The notes below the pieces were generated by a model, which saw only the letters and a program-made list of their open reading frames with translations, was not told the DNA's origin and did no database searches. The translations under genes were made by a program, and so were the position numbers. This document shows, piece by piece, positions 43,709 to 52,372 of a DNA stretch of 64,000 nt. Numbering within the stretch: the first letter of the stretch is position 1; every line of letters starts with the position of its first letter. The stretch comes from Desulfobacula sp964636495 (GTDB lineage: Bacteria; Desulfobacterota; Desulfobacteria; Desulfobacterales; Desulfobacteraceae): assembly GCA_964636495.1 (NCBI GenBank), contig CAZWSL010000009.1, positions 1 to 64,000 of the forward strand, given 5' to 3'.

Positions 43709-43998
43709 TAACCATCCATTGAAAATTCAATGATTTCATATTCCCGGATTCAAGCCCTCACAGGTCATTATTCTTCACAATCAATCTCTATCTCTCTTTC
43801 CAGGCAGCTCTTCATCCTGCTCCAGAAGGAACACGATATGTTGTGTTCTCCTGGAGCAGGAGACTGTTTTTCAGCATGATAAAAACTGTTTACCATGTCT
43901 TGATAGAGGACGAAAAAGCCTCGACTTATCCTGCATGCCTGATTGGATATCAGGGCAGGCATTAAACTCTCAGACCGTACGGAAATGAATCAATACCG
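43709..43998. other. decayed intergenic stretch with palindrome
   Basis: No gene is supported. It contains a large imperfect palindrome at 43816-43860 (see that entry) and runs into a fragment of an MFS gene. Together with the following fragment it appears to be an old insertion or deletion site. Confidence 0.5.
43816..43860. repeat. 45-bp imperfect palindrome
   Basis: Outer arms CCTGCTCCA (43816-43824) and TGGAGCAGG (43852-43860), inner arms GAACAC (43829-43834) and GTGTTC (43843-43848), separated by small internal loops and an 8-base apical loop. A strong hairpin for either strand. It lies among decayed sequence and is not positioned as a terminator of an intact gene. Confidence 0.6.
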
Positions 43999-44127
43999 AT
44001 CTTGAAAAAGGCTGTTCGGGGCCGGGCTCTTTATGACCGGGGCAACTCAGCCTTTGCCACAGCGGTCATGGCTGAAATCTTTAAAATACCACCTGGCTCA
44101 TTATCGAAAATTATACTTGAAATATAA
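43999..44127 (+). pseudogene. remnant of a UMF1/Atg22-type MFS transporter
   Basis: The frame starting ATC TTG at 43999 reads RGRALYDRGNSAFATAVMAEIF before a TAA stop at 44125-44127. ALYDxxNSAFATxVM is the conserved N-terminal signature of the UMF1 MFS family, in which this segment opens a 400-residue protein. The nearest upstream ATG (43985) is in another frame, and no transporter body follows. Only the opening piece remains, so it is a decayed fragment. Confidence 0.5.
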
Positions 44128-44183
44128 CGGTGCCAACAGGGTCTCAGCAGGCTGGCACTACCATGTAACAGACCATAAAAGTC

Positions 44184-45257
44184 TTATTCAATCCTGACTG
44201 CTCCGGACACCTCTTTTAGAAGCGTTAACACTTTTTTTGCCGATTCAAGATCAAGAGAACCTGTTCCGCAGCTCGGGGTTATAAAAGATTGTGAAATAAT
44301 GGTATGTTTATCAACTCCTGTTTTTTTTGACAGTTCATCCATCTGGCCGTGCAGTTTCTGGACAAGGCCTGAGGCTGTCTGTCTGGCTATAGTCTCTGCC
44401 TTATCTGTGGGCACTATTCCCCAGGCAATTATTTTACCGCTCTCTAAATATGTTTTTATTATTTGAGGATAAAGGATAAACCTCTCAAAATAGGAATATG
44501 AATCAAAGCTTATAATATCAATTTCTGATTCAAGAAGGATGTCCCACTGTGTATTAGCACACACATGCACTCCTGCAAAACCATTGACTTTATGAATTTC
44601 CCTGACAATTTCATCAAAACTGTCAATCACATCTTCCCTGGTAATGGTAATATATGCAGAGGTTCCAAAACCTGCCAGGGCCGGCTCATCAAGAAAGATA
44701 ACGGGAACTGCTCCTCTTTTTAAGAATTCAGAGGCCTGCCACTTTGCATTCATTGCAAGTTTTTTAATTGCAGCATCCCTGAGCTGATCATTATAAAAGA
44801 TATCTTTCTCCTGTTCGTCCTTTACAGCAGTTCCAAATGTTATCGGACCTGTCACCTGACCTTTCAGAGCCTTGAATGAATATTTTTGCGTATCAACCTG
44901 CTTCAGGAACTCAGTAAAACCGCTTGTCTTTGCCCTGGAACCTGAAAAAGCAAATCTTGAAGATGAGAGATCTTGATCATCTTCTGAAAAGGCAAGATAC
45001 TCTTCAAAAAAATCAAGAAATTCCTTATCAAATCCAGGTTTTGAAGTATCAAGAGTGTGTTTGTCACTCCCATCAATGAATCCTGGAAGTCCTGAAAGGA
45101 ACTGACTGATCATGCCTTCTTCCTTATAACATGGAAGTTGCACCCACAAAGGGATTTCCGGTGTACAGTCAAAAACAAGTTCAGCTGCCCTGACATGACT
45201 TTCCATTGGAAGACTTCCAATCAAAAGAGGCAGACCATTTGCTTTAAATTTCTTCAT
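44184..45257 (-). CDS. core-MetE-like cobalamin-dependent or -independent methyltransferase (UROD/MetE barrel)
   Basis: About 357 residues of a single methionine-synthase/UROD-type barrel without the N-terminal half of MetE. Zinc-binding-type residues are seen in HVCANT (His and Cys) and the C-terminal PSCGTGS. KGQVTGPITFG and VIFLDEPALAGFG are conserved strands. Such short proteins (core-MetE) in anaerobes make methionine from corrinoid-bound methyl groups. The ATG at 45257 (MKKFKANG) is preferred to the ATG at 45323, 22 codons upstream; GAGGATAAA precedes it. The exact methyl donor is inferred. Confidence 0.82.
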   Translation of the reverse strand: MKKFKANGLPLLIGSLPMESHVRAAELVFDCTPEIPLWVQLPCYKEEGMISQFLSGLPGFIDGSDKHTLDTSKPGFDKEFLDFFEEYLAFSEDDQDLSSSRFAFSGSRAKTSGFTEFLKQVDTQKYSFKALKGQVTGPITFGTAVKDEQEKDIFYNDQLRDAAIKKLAMNAKWQASEFLKRGAVPVIFLDEPALAGFGTSAYITITREDVIDSFDEIVREIHKVNGFAGVHVCANTQWDILLESEIDIISFDSYSYFERFILYPQIIKTYLESGKIIAWGIVPTDKAETIARQTASGLVQKLHGQMDELSKKTGVDKHTIISQSFITPSCGTGSLDLESAKKVLTLLKEVSGAVRIE

Positions 45258-45382
45258 ATCTGTTTTATCCTCATATAACTTAAATTCATTTTCGATTTTC
45301 AAGGCAACATACCATCTGTACATATAAAATCAACAGAATAAAAGAGTAAAAGAGAGATCAAATTGACTTTTGAATAAAAAAA

Positions 45383-46420
45383 TTGATAGAGTCAGACATG
45401 GAGTTAAAAAAACAAATTTATTTTGCTGTTTTATCAATCATAGGTTTCATTCTGGCAGGCAGTTTAGGTTATTATATTCTTTTTCCAGAAGCAGGTTTTA
45501 TGGCTTGCCTTTATATGACTGTCATATCCCTGACAACTGTTGGATATGGTGAAATTATCAGTGTAACAGGTAATACAGCAGCTGAGATTTTCACCATGTG
45601 TCTTATCCTGTCAGGCATGGGGATCATTTTGTATGGTATCAGCATGCTTACCGCAACTATTATTGAAGGTGGACTCTCTGGAGCGATAAGGAGAAAAAGA
45701 ATGCTTAAACAGATCAGTGATTTACAAAATCATTATATTGTCTGCGGAGGAGGAAGAACAGGTCAGCCAGTGGTTGAAGAGATATCGAAAAACAGAAAAA
45801 AAGTTGTGCTGATTGAAAAAAATCCTGAAATCATTAAAGCGTGTCAGGAGAAAATTAAAAATCTCATGTATGTTGAAGGAGATGCCACTGATGATAATAA
45901 CCTTGAAGCAGCCGGTATCAGGAAAGCAGCCGGTATAATAATCACGCTCGCGTCAGATAAAGACAATCTCTATATCACCATGACAGCCCGGATGATGAAT
46001 AAAATCATTCGTATTATTCCAAGGATGACAGATTTCAGACTGGAAGCCAAACTCTATAAGGCAGGTGCTGACAGTGTGGTCTCACCAAATAGAATAGGTG
46101 CCCTCAGGCTGGCTTCTGAAATGATCCGCCCCGCAGTTGTTGATTTCCTGGATTCAATGCTGCGTCAGGATAAAGGAAACTTAAGAATTAATCAGATCTC
46201 CATTGAAAACAGCTCTTCCCTTGTGGGAAAACCCATAACTGAACTTAAACTGAAAACAAAATTCAGCCTGCTGCTTATGGGATTAAAGGAGAGCACTGGA
46301 GTAATCAAATTTGATCCCTCCCACGACAGAACCTTATCAAAAGGAGATTCACTGATAGTTATGGGCATGGTAGATGATGTTGATAAAGCGACAAAATGGA
46401 TGGCTAAAAAAAACAAGTAA
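45383..46420 (+). CDS. potassium channel with RCK (TrkA) domains
   Basis: A 345-residue two-TM K+ channel: TM1 at about 10-32, pore helix and selectivity filter TTVGYGE at 51-57, TM2 at about 67-92. The cytosolic RCK_N domain begins YIVCGGGRTGQP near 117 and ends with RCK_C (GDSLIVMGM near the C-terminus). TTG start at 45383; an ATG at 45398 is also possible. Gating by nucleotides or Ca2+ is typical of the fold. Alone on this strand. Confidence 0.93.
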   Translation: MIESDMELKKQIYFAVLSIIGFILAGSLGYYILFPEAGFMACLYMTVISLTTVGYGEIISVTGNTAAEIFTMCLILSGMGIILYGISMLTATIIEGGLSGAIRRKRMLKQISDLQNHYIVCGGGRTGQPVVEEISKNRKKVVLIEKNPEIIKACQEKIKNLMYVEGDATDDNNLEAAGIRKAAGIIITLASDKDNLYITMTARMMNKIIRIIPRMTDFRLEAKLYKAGADSVVSPNRIGALRLASEMIRPAVVDFLDSMLRQDKGNLRINQISIENSSSLVGKPITELKLKTKFSLLLMGLKESTGVIKFDPSHDRTLSKGDSLIVMGMVDDVDKATKWMAKKNK

Positions 46421-46431
46421 CCGTTTTTACC

Positions 46432-46467
46432 CACACAAAGGCGCTGAATACAGACTGCCTTTGTGTG
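46432..46467. terminator. inverted repeat between convergent genes
   Basis: Perfect 11-bp arms CACACAAAGGC (46432-46442) and GCCTTTGTGTG (46457-46467) around a 14-base loop sit between the K+ channel (plus) and acyl-CoA dehydrogenase (minus) ends. Probably a bidirectional terminator, without a strong U-run. Confidence 0.5.
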
Positions 46468-46497
46468 AGCAACAGAATTGCTAATTTTATAAAAGTC

Positions 46498-48312
46498 TCA
46501 ACTCGGAAACATATTCACTTCAATATCAACTGCAGCGCCGCTGGTGTTCATCAGCGCATTGAACCTGCCAAGGGTTATCGGCAGAAGTGTATCAACATAA
46601 AACTGAAGGGATTTAATAACGCCTTCATAAAACGGCTTGTCTCTCTTTTTGGCTTTTTCAAGCTTCTGTGCAGCAATAGTTGCTCTCCAGAGAAGCATCC
46701 ATGCCATTACCACATCACCGGTTGCATCCTGGAAAGGATGGGCATTGGCAAAGGCATTCAGCACTTTTGCAGACATGGCAGTCTGCCCCATATGAATGGC
46801 AACTTCAGCAAGTTTATTCATGGCTTCTTCAACTTTAGTGGCCAGATTCTCAAGTTCAGATATTTTTTTTGCGTCGGCAACAGCTTTCTGCATACTGCCG
46901 AACAGATCCATGATCGGCTTGCCTTTATCCAGCCCCAGTTTTCTTCCCAGGAGATCCATAGCCTGGATACCATTTGTCCCTTCATAGATCATTGTAATCC
47001 TGCAGTCCCTTAAAAGCTGTGCCATGGGATACTCTTCAATAAAACCATAGCCACCATAAATCTGCATACCTGTACTGCACACCTCAAAAGCTCTGTCAGT
47101 CACATAACCTTTGGCAATAGGGGTTAACACCTCCACAAAACCGTGATGTTTTTCTCTCTCCTCCCGGTCCGGTGCATGGATAGCCATATCTGCGCAATAT
47201 TGAACAAAATAGAGAAGTGATCTCATGCCTTCCACTGTAACCTTCATCATCATTAACTGCCTTTTAACATCAGGATGTTGAATAATGGAGACAGATTTGG
47301 CATCAGGGTTCATGAATTCAAGTATATTTTTTCCCTGCACCCTGTTTTTAGCATACTCAAGCGCATACATATAGGCAGCAGTTGCACATGCAAACCCCTG
47401 AAAACCAACAAGACGTCTGGCCTCATTCATCATAAGAAACATCGCCTTCATGCCTTTGTTTTCTTCGCCGAGAAGCGTACCGATGCAGTTGTTTTTTGAA
47501 CCGAGGGAGAGTGAACAGGTACTGTTACCATGTATACCGAGCTTATGTTCAATTCCTGTACAGATAACATCATTGAACTCTCCAAGACTTCCATCTTCAT
47601 TGACACGGAATTTTGGAACAATAAAAAGAGAAATTCCTTTTGTACCTTCAGGTGCACCTTCTATACGCGCCAGAACCGGATGGATAATATTTTCTGCAAG
47701 ATCATGATCGCCCCCTGAAATAAAAATTTTCTCACCTGTAATTGAAAATGTTCCGTCATCATTCCTTACCGCTTTTGCAGTGAGGGCGCCGACATCAGAA
47801 CCGGCATCCGGTTCAGTTAGAAGCATTGTACCTGTCCATTTACCTTTGTACATATTTTCAAGATATATATCTTTCTGCTCTTTTGTACCAAATTCATTTA
47901 CAAGGCTTCCTGCTCCCTGTGTCAGTCCCGGATACATCATAAAAGGAAAATTTGCACCGTTAAAATACTCAGCAGCTACAGAAGCAACAGTCCTTGGCAT
48001 TCCCTGACCACCCCATTCCGGATCTTCAGTAACAGCCAGCCATTCTCCTTCATTAAATATTTTATACAGTTTTTTAAATGAGTCAGGAGTAATCACTTTA
48101 CCATCTTCCAGCCTGCACCCCTGTTCATCCCCCTCTTTGTTTGCCGGCAACAACTCTTTGACTGCAAAATTCTTTGCTTCTGAGATAACAAGATCAATTG
48201 TTTTTTTATTGAAATCAGAAAAATTCTCATGAAGTCTGGAAAGTTTTTGAGCATCAAGCTGTTCATGGATTACAAACTCAATATCCCTTTTATCGGAAAT
48301 TACCTGGGTCAT
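46498..48312 (-). CDS. acyl-CoA dehydrogenase, DmdC-like long type
   Basis: FAD enzyme that alpha,beta-dehydrogenates an acyl-CoA. The 604-residue length with a long N-terminal helical region and a C-terminal extension matches the DmdC/3-methylmercaptopropionyl-CoA-dehydrogenase-like branch. Motifs are LTEPDAGSDVGALTAKA, YGGYGFIEEYPM and RITMIYEGTNGIQA. The organism's fatty-acid or aromatic oxidation may use it; electron transfer would be to ETF, which is not nearby. AGGAGGT precedes the ATG. Confidence 0.9.
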   Translation of the reverse strand: MTQVISDKRDIEFVIHEQLDAQKLSRLHENFSDFNKKTIDLVISEAKNFAVKELLPANKEGDEQGCRLEDGKVITPDSFKKLYKIFNEGEWLAVTEDPEWGGQGMPRTVASVAAEYFNGANFPFMMYPGLTQGAGSLVNEFGTKEQKDIYLENMYKGKWTGTMLLTEPDAGSDVGALTAKAVRNDDGTFSITGEKIFISGGDHDLAENIIHPVLARIEGAPEGTKGISLFIVPKFRVNEDGSLGEFNDVICTGIEHKLGIHGNSTCSLSLGSKNNCIGTLLGEENKGMKAMFLMMNEARRLVGFQGFACATAAYMYALEYAKNRVQGKNILEFMNPDAKSVSIIQHPDVKRQLMMMKVTVEGMRSLLYFVQYCADMAIHAPDREEREKHHGFVEVLTPIAKGYVTDRAFEVCSTGMQIYGGYGFIEEYPMAQLLRDCRITMIYEGTNGIQAMDLLGRKLGLDKGKPIMDLFGSMQKAVADAKKISELENLATKVEEAMNKLAEVAIHMGQTAMSAKVLNAFANAHPFQDATGDVVMAWMLLWRATIAAQKLEKAKKRDKPFYEGVIKSLQFYVDTLLPITLGRFNALMNTSGAAVDIEVNMFPS

Positions 48313-48648
48313 TTCAAATACCTCCTGATATTTATATTTTAATAATTTTATACAGTTACAGCTTTTACATCTTAATGAATGAATTTATACTCATCTATCT
48401 TTGACAAATAATATATGGCTCAATACAATTGCATCATATCAAAACAATACAATTTAAATTAATAAAAATAAAAAGTTATCAAAATATTATACATCATAAA
48501 TCAAACTATTCTCATTAAGACAGTATCAATCATAAAATGAATACTCATTCATTACATTTAATTTTAATTGTGTCAATAATTATTTTTATTCTCTGAACAG
48601 TTTTGTTTTTCTTGATCACATAAGTAATTTCTGCCTGCTAAATACGAA
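48313..48648. other. AT-rich intergenic region
   Basis: No gene is supported. A plus-strand frame from ATG 48537 encodes a short hydrophobic peptide (THSLHLILIVSIIIFIL) ending at TGA 48594-48596, reminiscent of a signal peptide that is out of frame with the substrate-binding protein that follows. Confidence 0.5.
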
Positions 48649-49623
48649 CTGAGCAGTCAAGTATTTCGAATCGGCTATATAGAAGGCGGACCCTTCTGGG
48701 CTTTTCCGGAAATCATGAATGCTACCAAGAATGCTCTTGATTCAATGGGATGGAAAGAGAAAATTGAATTCCCTGAAGATGCACATCTCAGCCCTGGATG
48801 GAGTGCAAAAAATAAAAAAAAGCTTTCACATGCTGCCGCCAAATTAATGGAACGTAAGGATATTGATCTTATAATCACTGCGGGTACACCTGCAACAGCT
48901 GCTGTATTAAAAGTGAACAACGGAGAGATACCTATTGTTTCCATCGGTGTTTCAGATCCTTTAAAGTCAAAATTTGTCTTAAGCACTGATGATTCAGGTA
49001 TTGATAACTATACTGCACGAATTGTTCCAGGCAGGTATGAACGCATGTTTGAGATATTTCATGATGTGGTTGGATTTCAAAAACTGGGGCTTGTATATAC
49101 TGATTCAGAAAATGGCCGTAAATATACAAATCTTGCAGATGCACAGACAGTAGCAGAAAAAAAAGGTTTTGAAGTAATTTCATACACAGACATAAAAGAT
49201 AACAGCAAGTCAAGGTCATGCCTCGCTGGTCTTAAATGGCTTGTATCTCAAGGGATAGATGCTTTTTTCATACCCGCTATAAACTGCTTTGACTGGTCAC
49301 AAAGTAACGTTAAGTTATTACTTGATTACCTGAATGAAAATGAAATTCCCACTTTTGCCAGAGAAGGAACCAAATATGTAAAATCAGGTGCTTTGATGGG
49401 TTTTTCAAGTATTGACTGGAGTGCAAGAGGGCAGTATGTAGCAAAAAAAATGGTGGAAATCTTTGAAGGTACAAAGCCAAGAGATCTGCAGATGCTTGAT
49501 CCGGGTATTCCTAAAATAACACTTAATATATTTGTGGCGGAAAAAATAGGATTTGATCCGCCATTTGATATACTTGCAGCGTGTGATGAAATTTTTGAGG
49601 ATATTACCTTACCTGAAAAATAG
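48649..49623 (+). CDS. ABC transporter substrate-binding protein lacking a signal peptide
   Basis: ABC_sub_bind (PF04392-like) periplasmic-binding protein. The mature domain starts YELSSQVFRIGYIEGGPFWAFPE, upstream of the first ATG (48715), and the frame is open back to a TAA at 48625-48627, with only CTG codons (48631 or 48649) as possible starts. No in-frame signal peptide exists. A hydrophobic leader-like peptide at 48537-48596 is in a different frame. The gene is probably 5'-damaged; otherwise it has the full ITAGTPATAAVLK and DYLNENEIPTFAREG body. No permease or ATPase follows. Confidence 0.65.
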   Translation: MSSQVFRIGYIEGGPFWAFPEIMNATKNALDSMGWKEKIEFPEDAHLSPGWSAKNKKKLSHAAAKLMERKDIDLIITAGTPATAAVLKVNNGEIPIVSIGVSDPLKSKFVLSTDDSGIDNYTARIVPGRYERMFEIFHDVVGFQKLGLVYTDSENGRKYTNLADAQTVAEKKGFEVISYTDIKDNSKSRSCLAGLKWLVSQGIDAFFIPAINCFDWSQSNVKLLLDYLNENEIPTFAREGTKYVKSGALMGFSSIDWSARGQYVAKKMVEIFEGTKPRDLQMLDPGIPKITLNIFVAEKIGFDPPFDILAACDEIFEDITLPEK

Positions 49624-49702
49624 AACAATACCAGGAAAACAAATATATAAAAACTGGTATATGAGACTGCCAGTATGGAATATAGATGGATTATACAATT
49701 TG

Positions 49703-50128
49703 ATGGCTGAAAATATAAACGTATCAGTTGTAAATTACAATACGCACAGAAAAGCAATAAAACAAATACGACATCAGGTATTTATTCAGGAACAAAATGT
49801 TCCTGAAAGTATTGAATCAGACGGCCTGGATACAGAAGCAAAACATGCTGTTGCATTTTATTCTGAAAATGCTGTTGGAACAGGCAGAATTCTCATGGAC
49901 GGCCATCTTGGCAGAATCTCAGTAATAAAGCAATACCGGAATAGAGGATTTGGTAAAGCAATAGTGAAGGCACTCATCCATACTGCAGAGGATTTTCCAA
50001 TATCTGAAATCTGGTTATCTTCGCAGTATCATGCCAGAGGTTTTTATCAAAAATTAGGATTTATTGAAAAAGGCACTATATATCAAGAAGCAGACATTGA
50101 TCATATAAAAATGATCAAAATAGTGTGA
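49703..50128 (+). CDS. GNAT family N-acetyltransferase
   Basis: About 141 residues from ATG 49703 (MAENINVSV). GNAT fold: QIRHQVFIQEQNVPES opens the acyl-CoA region, HAVAFYSENAVGTGRILMDG is beta3/4, and RISVIKQYRNRGFGKAIVKALI carries the acetyl-CoA loop. It ends with the Tyr-containing SSQYHARGFYQKLGF. The longer reading from 49553 adds 50 residues unlike the family and is rejected. Substrate unknown. Confidence 0.85.
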   Translation: MAENINVSVVNYNTHRKAIKQIRHQVFIQEQNVPESIESDGLDTEAKHAVAFYSENAVGTGRILMDGHLGRISVIKQYRNRGFGKAIVKALIHTAEDFPISEIWLSSQYHARGFYQKLGFIEKGTIYQEADIDHIKMIKIV

Positions 50129-50215
50129 ACAGCCCTGCCTGTTTATTATATTAATGATTCATCCGGAATAGACACAAACATAATCTGTTTAAAAATTTAG
50201 AGCAAAGAACAAAAA

Positions 50216-50917
50216 ATGATGACTGGAGAGATAAAAGCCGCTTTTAAGGCAGGATTACCTATTTTTATCGGATATCTGCCTGCAGCAATTGCTTTTGGCA
50301 TACTGGCAAAAGGGTGTTCTATTTCACTTCTGGAGTGTTTTTTGTTCTCAGCAGCCGTATTTGCAGGAGCCAGCCAGTTTATTGCATTAAACCTGCTGAT
50401 GTCAGGCATGGGACTGCTCGGCATTATTATAACTACTCTGTTTGTCAACTTCAGACATTTTTTAATGAGTGCCTATTTATCAACAAGAATTGAAATAACG
50501 GCAAAAAGATATCTGGCTTTAATTGCCTTTGGAATAACAGATGAGGTGTTTTCTGTTTTATCCTTTCATAAAGGCGATATGCCAAAATCATTTATCCTGA
50601 CAGTTCAGTTTACCGCCTATTTCGCATGGGTAAGTGGTTCAGTGGCCGGTTTTATACTTGGCAGTTTTCTGCCAGAACTTTTGACAGTGAGTATGGGAGT
50701 AGCCCTCTATTCACTTCTGCTTGCAATTATACTTCCTGAAGTAAAAAAATCCTTTAAAATATTATTACTGGTTATTGCATCAGGAGTTCTCAATACCGCT
50801 TTAATCAAACTTGATATCCTGCCCCATGGATGGACCATCATTGTCTGTATTCTTGTCATCTCTTTTACCGGCACACTCTTTACCATGGAAGAATCCTGCA
50901 GAAAGGAGAGACCGTGA
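50216..50917 (+). CDS. azlC: branched-chain amino acid export protein AzlC
   Basis: A 233-residue integral membrane protein of the AzlC family, with GYLPAAIAFGILAKG, FAGASQFIALNLL and NFRHFLMSAYLS early, and several more hydrophobic segments. With AzlD it exports branched-chain amino acids. The next gene starts at a GTG overlapping its stop by 4 bases. Confidence 0.93.
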   Translation: MMTGEIKAAFKAGLPIFIGYLPAAIAFGILAKGCSISLLECFLFSAAVFAGASQFIALNLLMSGMGLLGIIITTLFVNFRHFLMSAYLSTRIEITAKRYLALIAFGITDEVFSVLSFHKGDMPKSFILTVQFTAYFAWVSGSVAGFILGSFLPELLTVSMGVALYSLLLAIILPEVKKSFKILLLVIASGVLNTALIKLDILPHGWTIIVCILVISFTGTLFTMEESCRKERP

Positions 50918-51222
50918 ACAATTTAATTCCGCTTATCCTTGGTATGGCAGCAGTAACATACGGACCCCGATTAATTCCTTTTCTCTTTTTATCCAACAGA
51001 ACTATTCCAAAAAGATTAAACACTTTTTTACAGTATATTCCGCCATCTGCCATTGGTGCCCTGATTATTCCGGGGGTGCTCAATGCAACTCCTGACATGC
51101 CGATGGCTGCTGTTTCAGGTATGGTTCTTACACTGATTGTAGGTTTATGGCGGGGTGGTATTATTCTACCAGTACTCGGTTCTGTTATTGTTACATATCT
51201 TATTTTATCCTATGCAGCTTAA
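50914..51222 (+). CDS. azlD: AzlD family transporter subunit
   Basis: A 102-residue small membrane protein with three to four hydrophobic segments, partner of AzlC. It starts with GTG at 50914, with AAAGGAGAG five bases upstream; NLIPLILGMAAVTYGPRLIPF opens it. Overlap with azlC by GTGA indicates translational coupling. Confidence 0.92.
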   Translation: MNNLIPLILGMAAVTYGPRLIPFLFLSNRTIPKRLNTFLQYIPPSAIGALIIPGVLNATPDMPMAAVSGMVLTLIVGLWRGGIILPVLGSVIVTYLILSYAA

Positions 51223-51234
51223 AAAAGCTTACCC

Positions 51235-51250
51235 GGTACAGATCTGTACC
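51235..51250. repeat. 16-bp perfect palindrome GGTACAGATCTGTACC
   Basis: Perfect dyad just after azlD. Its core TACAGATCTGTA recurs at 55675-55686. Possibly an operator or termination hairpin. Confidence 0.5.
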
Positions 51251-51402
51251 AGGCCGGATGTCTCTTCCAACATAATTTTCATACTGATCCCATGAAAAGA
51301 AATAAACCGTTAAACAGAAAGCAGCAGAAAGTATATCTGCATTGGAGTACGACACAGATCTTACCGCCTGCTGTTATGTTTGTAGGCATTTATATATTTT
51401 GC

Positions 51403-51441
51403 TTGACAAAGCGCTTTATCTTATCCTAAATCCAATAGGAT
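51403..51441 (+). promoter_or_regulatory. promoter with inverted repeat before the ferritin-like gene
   Basis: TTGACA (51403-51408), an 18-base spacer and TAAATC (51427-51432) precede the gene by about 40 bp. ATCCTA (51423-51428) and TAGGAT (51436-51441) form a 6-bp dyad with a 7-base spacer over the -10 region, a likely repressor site. The same TTGACA-N18-TAAAT arrangement with AGGA occurs before desulfoferrodoxin. Confidence 0.5.
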
Positions 51442-51472
51442 CATTTAAACGATAACATCAAGGAGAACAGAT

Positions 51473-51934
51473 ATGAATTTTCAATCGGTTGATGAAATAA
51501 TAGAATTTGCAATTGAAAGAGAGAAAGAGGCTGTGGAATTTTACACAGGTCTTGCAGAAGAATCAACCATGCCTTCACTTAAAGAAACCTTTGAGCGTTT
51601 TGCAGAAGAAGAGTTAAAACATGTCGAACTTTTGACAGATATGGGTTCAAATAAGGAAAAAATTGAATCTTATGAATTTAAAAAGATTCCTGATTTAAAA
51701 ATCAGCGATTACATGGTGGAGATAGATTATAAAGAGGGAATGCCAATGCCGGACATTCTGAAACTTGCAATGAAAAGAGAAGAAAATGCAGTAAAACTCT
51801 ATACCATGATGGCTGATAAAAGTGATAAAGAGGATGTTAAAAACGTATTTAATATCCTTGTACAGGAAGAGGCAAAACACAAACTTGCCCTGGAATCTTT
51901 ATATGATGATTATCTTGCAGAACAAGACGGTTAA
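51473..51934 (+). CDS. ferritin-like di-iron protein
   Basis: A 153-residue rubrerythrin-like ferritin-family protein, without a rubredoxin domain. Di-iron residues are in IEREKEAVEFYTGLAEE, FAEEELKHVELL, AMKREENAVKLYTMM and VQEEAKHKLALE. Strong AAGGAGAAC ribosome binding site. Likely iron-binding oxygen- or peroxide-detoxifying protein, first of the second stress group; its stop overlaps the end of the minus-strand fragment that follows. Confidence 0.88.
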   Translation: MNFQSVDEIIEFAIEREKEAVEFYTGLAEESTMPSLKETFERFAEEELKHVELLTDMGSNKEKIESYEFKKIPDLKISDYMVEIDYKEGMPMPDILKLAMKREENAVKLYTMMADKSDKEDVKNVFNILVQEEAKHKLALESLYDDYLAEQDG

Positions 51935-52146
51935 TCTTTAAAAACAAGTTTTCCACCGATATGTCCAGCTGCACCTGTTGCTGTGAGCATGGTGAGATTT
52001 ATCATCATAAAAACCCATGCTTCAGATGATTTCAGCAGATTGGGATCCAGTACATGCCATACAAGTCTGATTAAACTTGTTGCAGCAGTCTGTACAGCTG
52101 CTTTAGCCACGATTTCACTCACTCTTTCCTTCTCTGAAAGAATCAA
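51931..52146 (-). pseudogene. possible C-terminal remnant of a DUF2231-like membrane protein
   Basis: A frame of 71 residues beginning at TTG 52146 with no ribosome binding site and no in-frame ATG upstream. The hydrophobic C-terminus INLTMLTATGAAGHIGGKLVFKD resembles the end of DUF2231 membrane proteins, whose N-terminal three helices are missing. Likely a truncated remnant. Low confidence in family. Confidence 0.35.
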
Positions 52147-52372
52147 GTATTTAAATATATCATATGGATTTTTTTAACTGATACACTTCTGCAACCTCTT
52201 CTTCTACCTATTCATAAATTAAACTTTGCATATTTCATGCCGTTGAAAACTCAATTTTAATGTTATTGGTCTACTTTTTGCAACCGCAATAAAGTAAAGT
52301 TCGTATGATTGAACAGATGATATTACAGAGAAAGCGTTTTATTTCAATAACCCCATACCAGGAGATAAAATT

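Noticed and set aside
48594..48596. TGA after a hydrophobic leader peptide as a possible Sec codon
   Set aside because: It is not next to a redox motif, and the downstream frame soon hits another stop; frameshift decay is simpler.
51292..51429. 45-codon frame with one hydrophobic helix before the ferritin-like gene
   Set aside because: No ribosome binding site, and it overlaps the promoter of the next gene.
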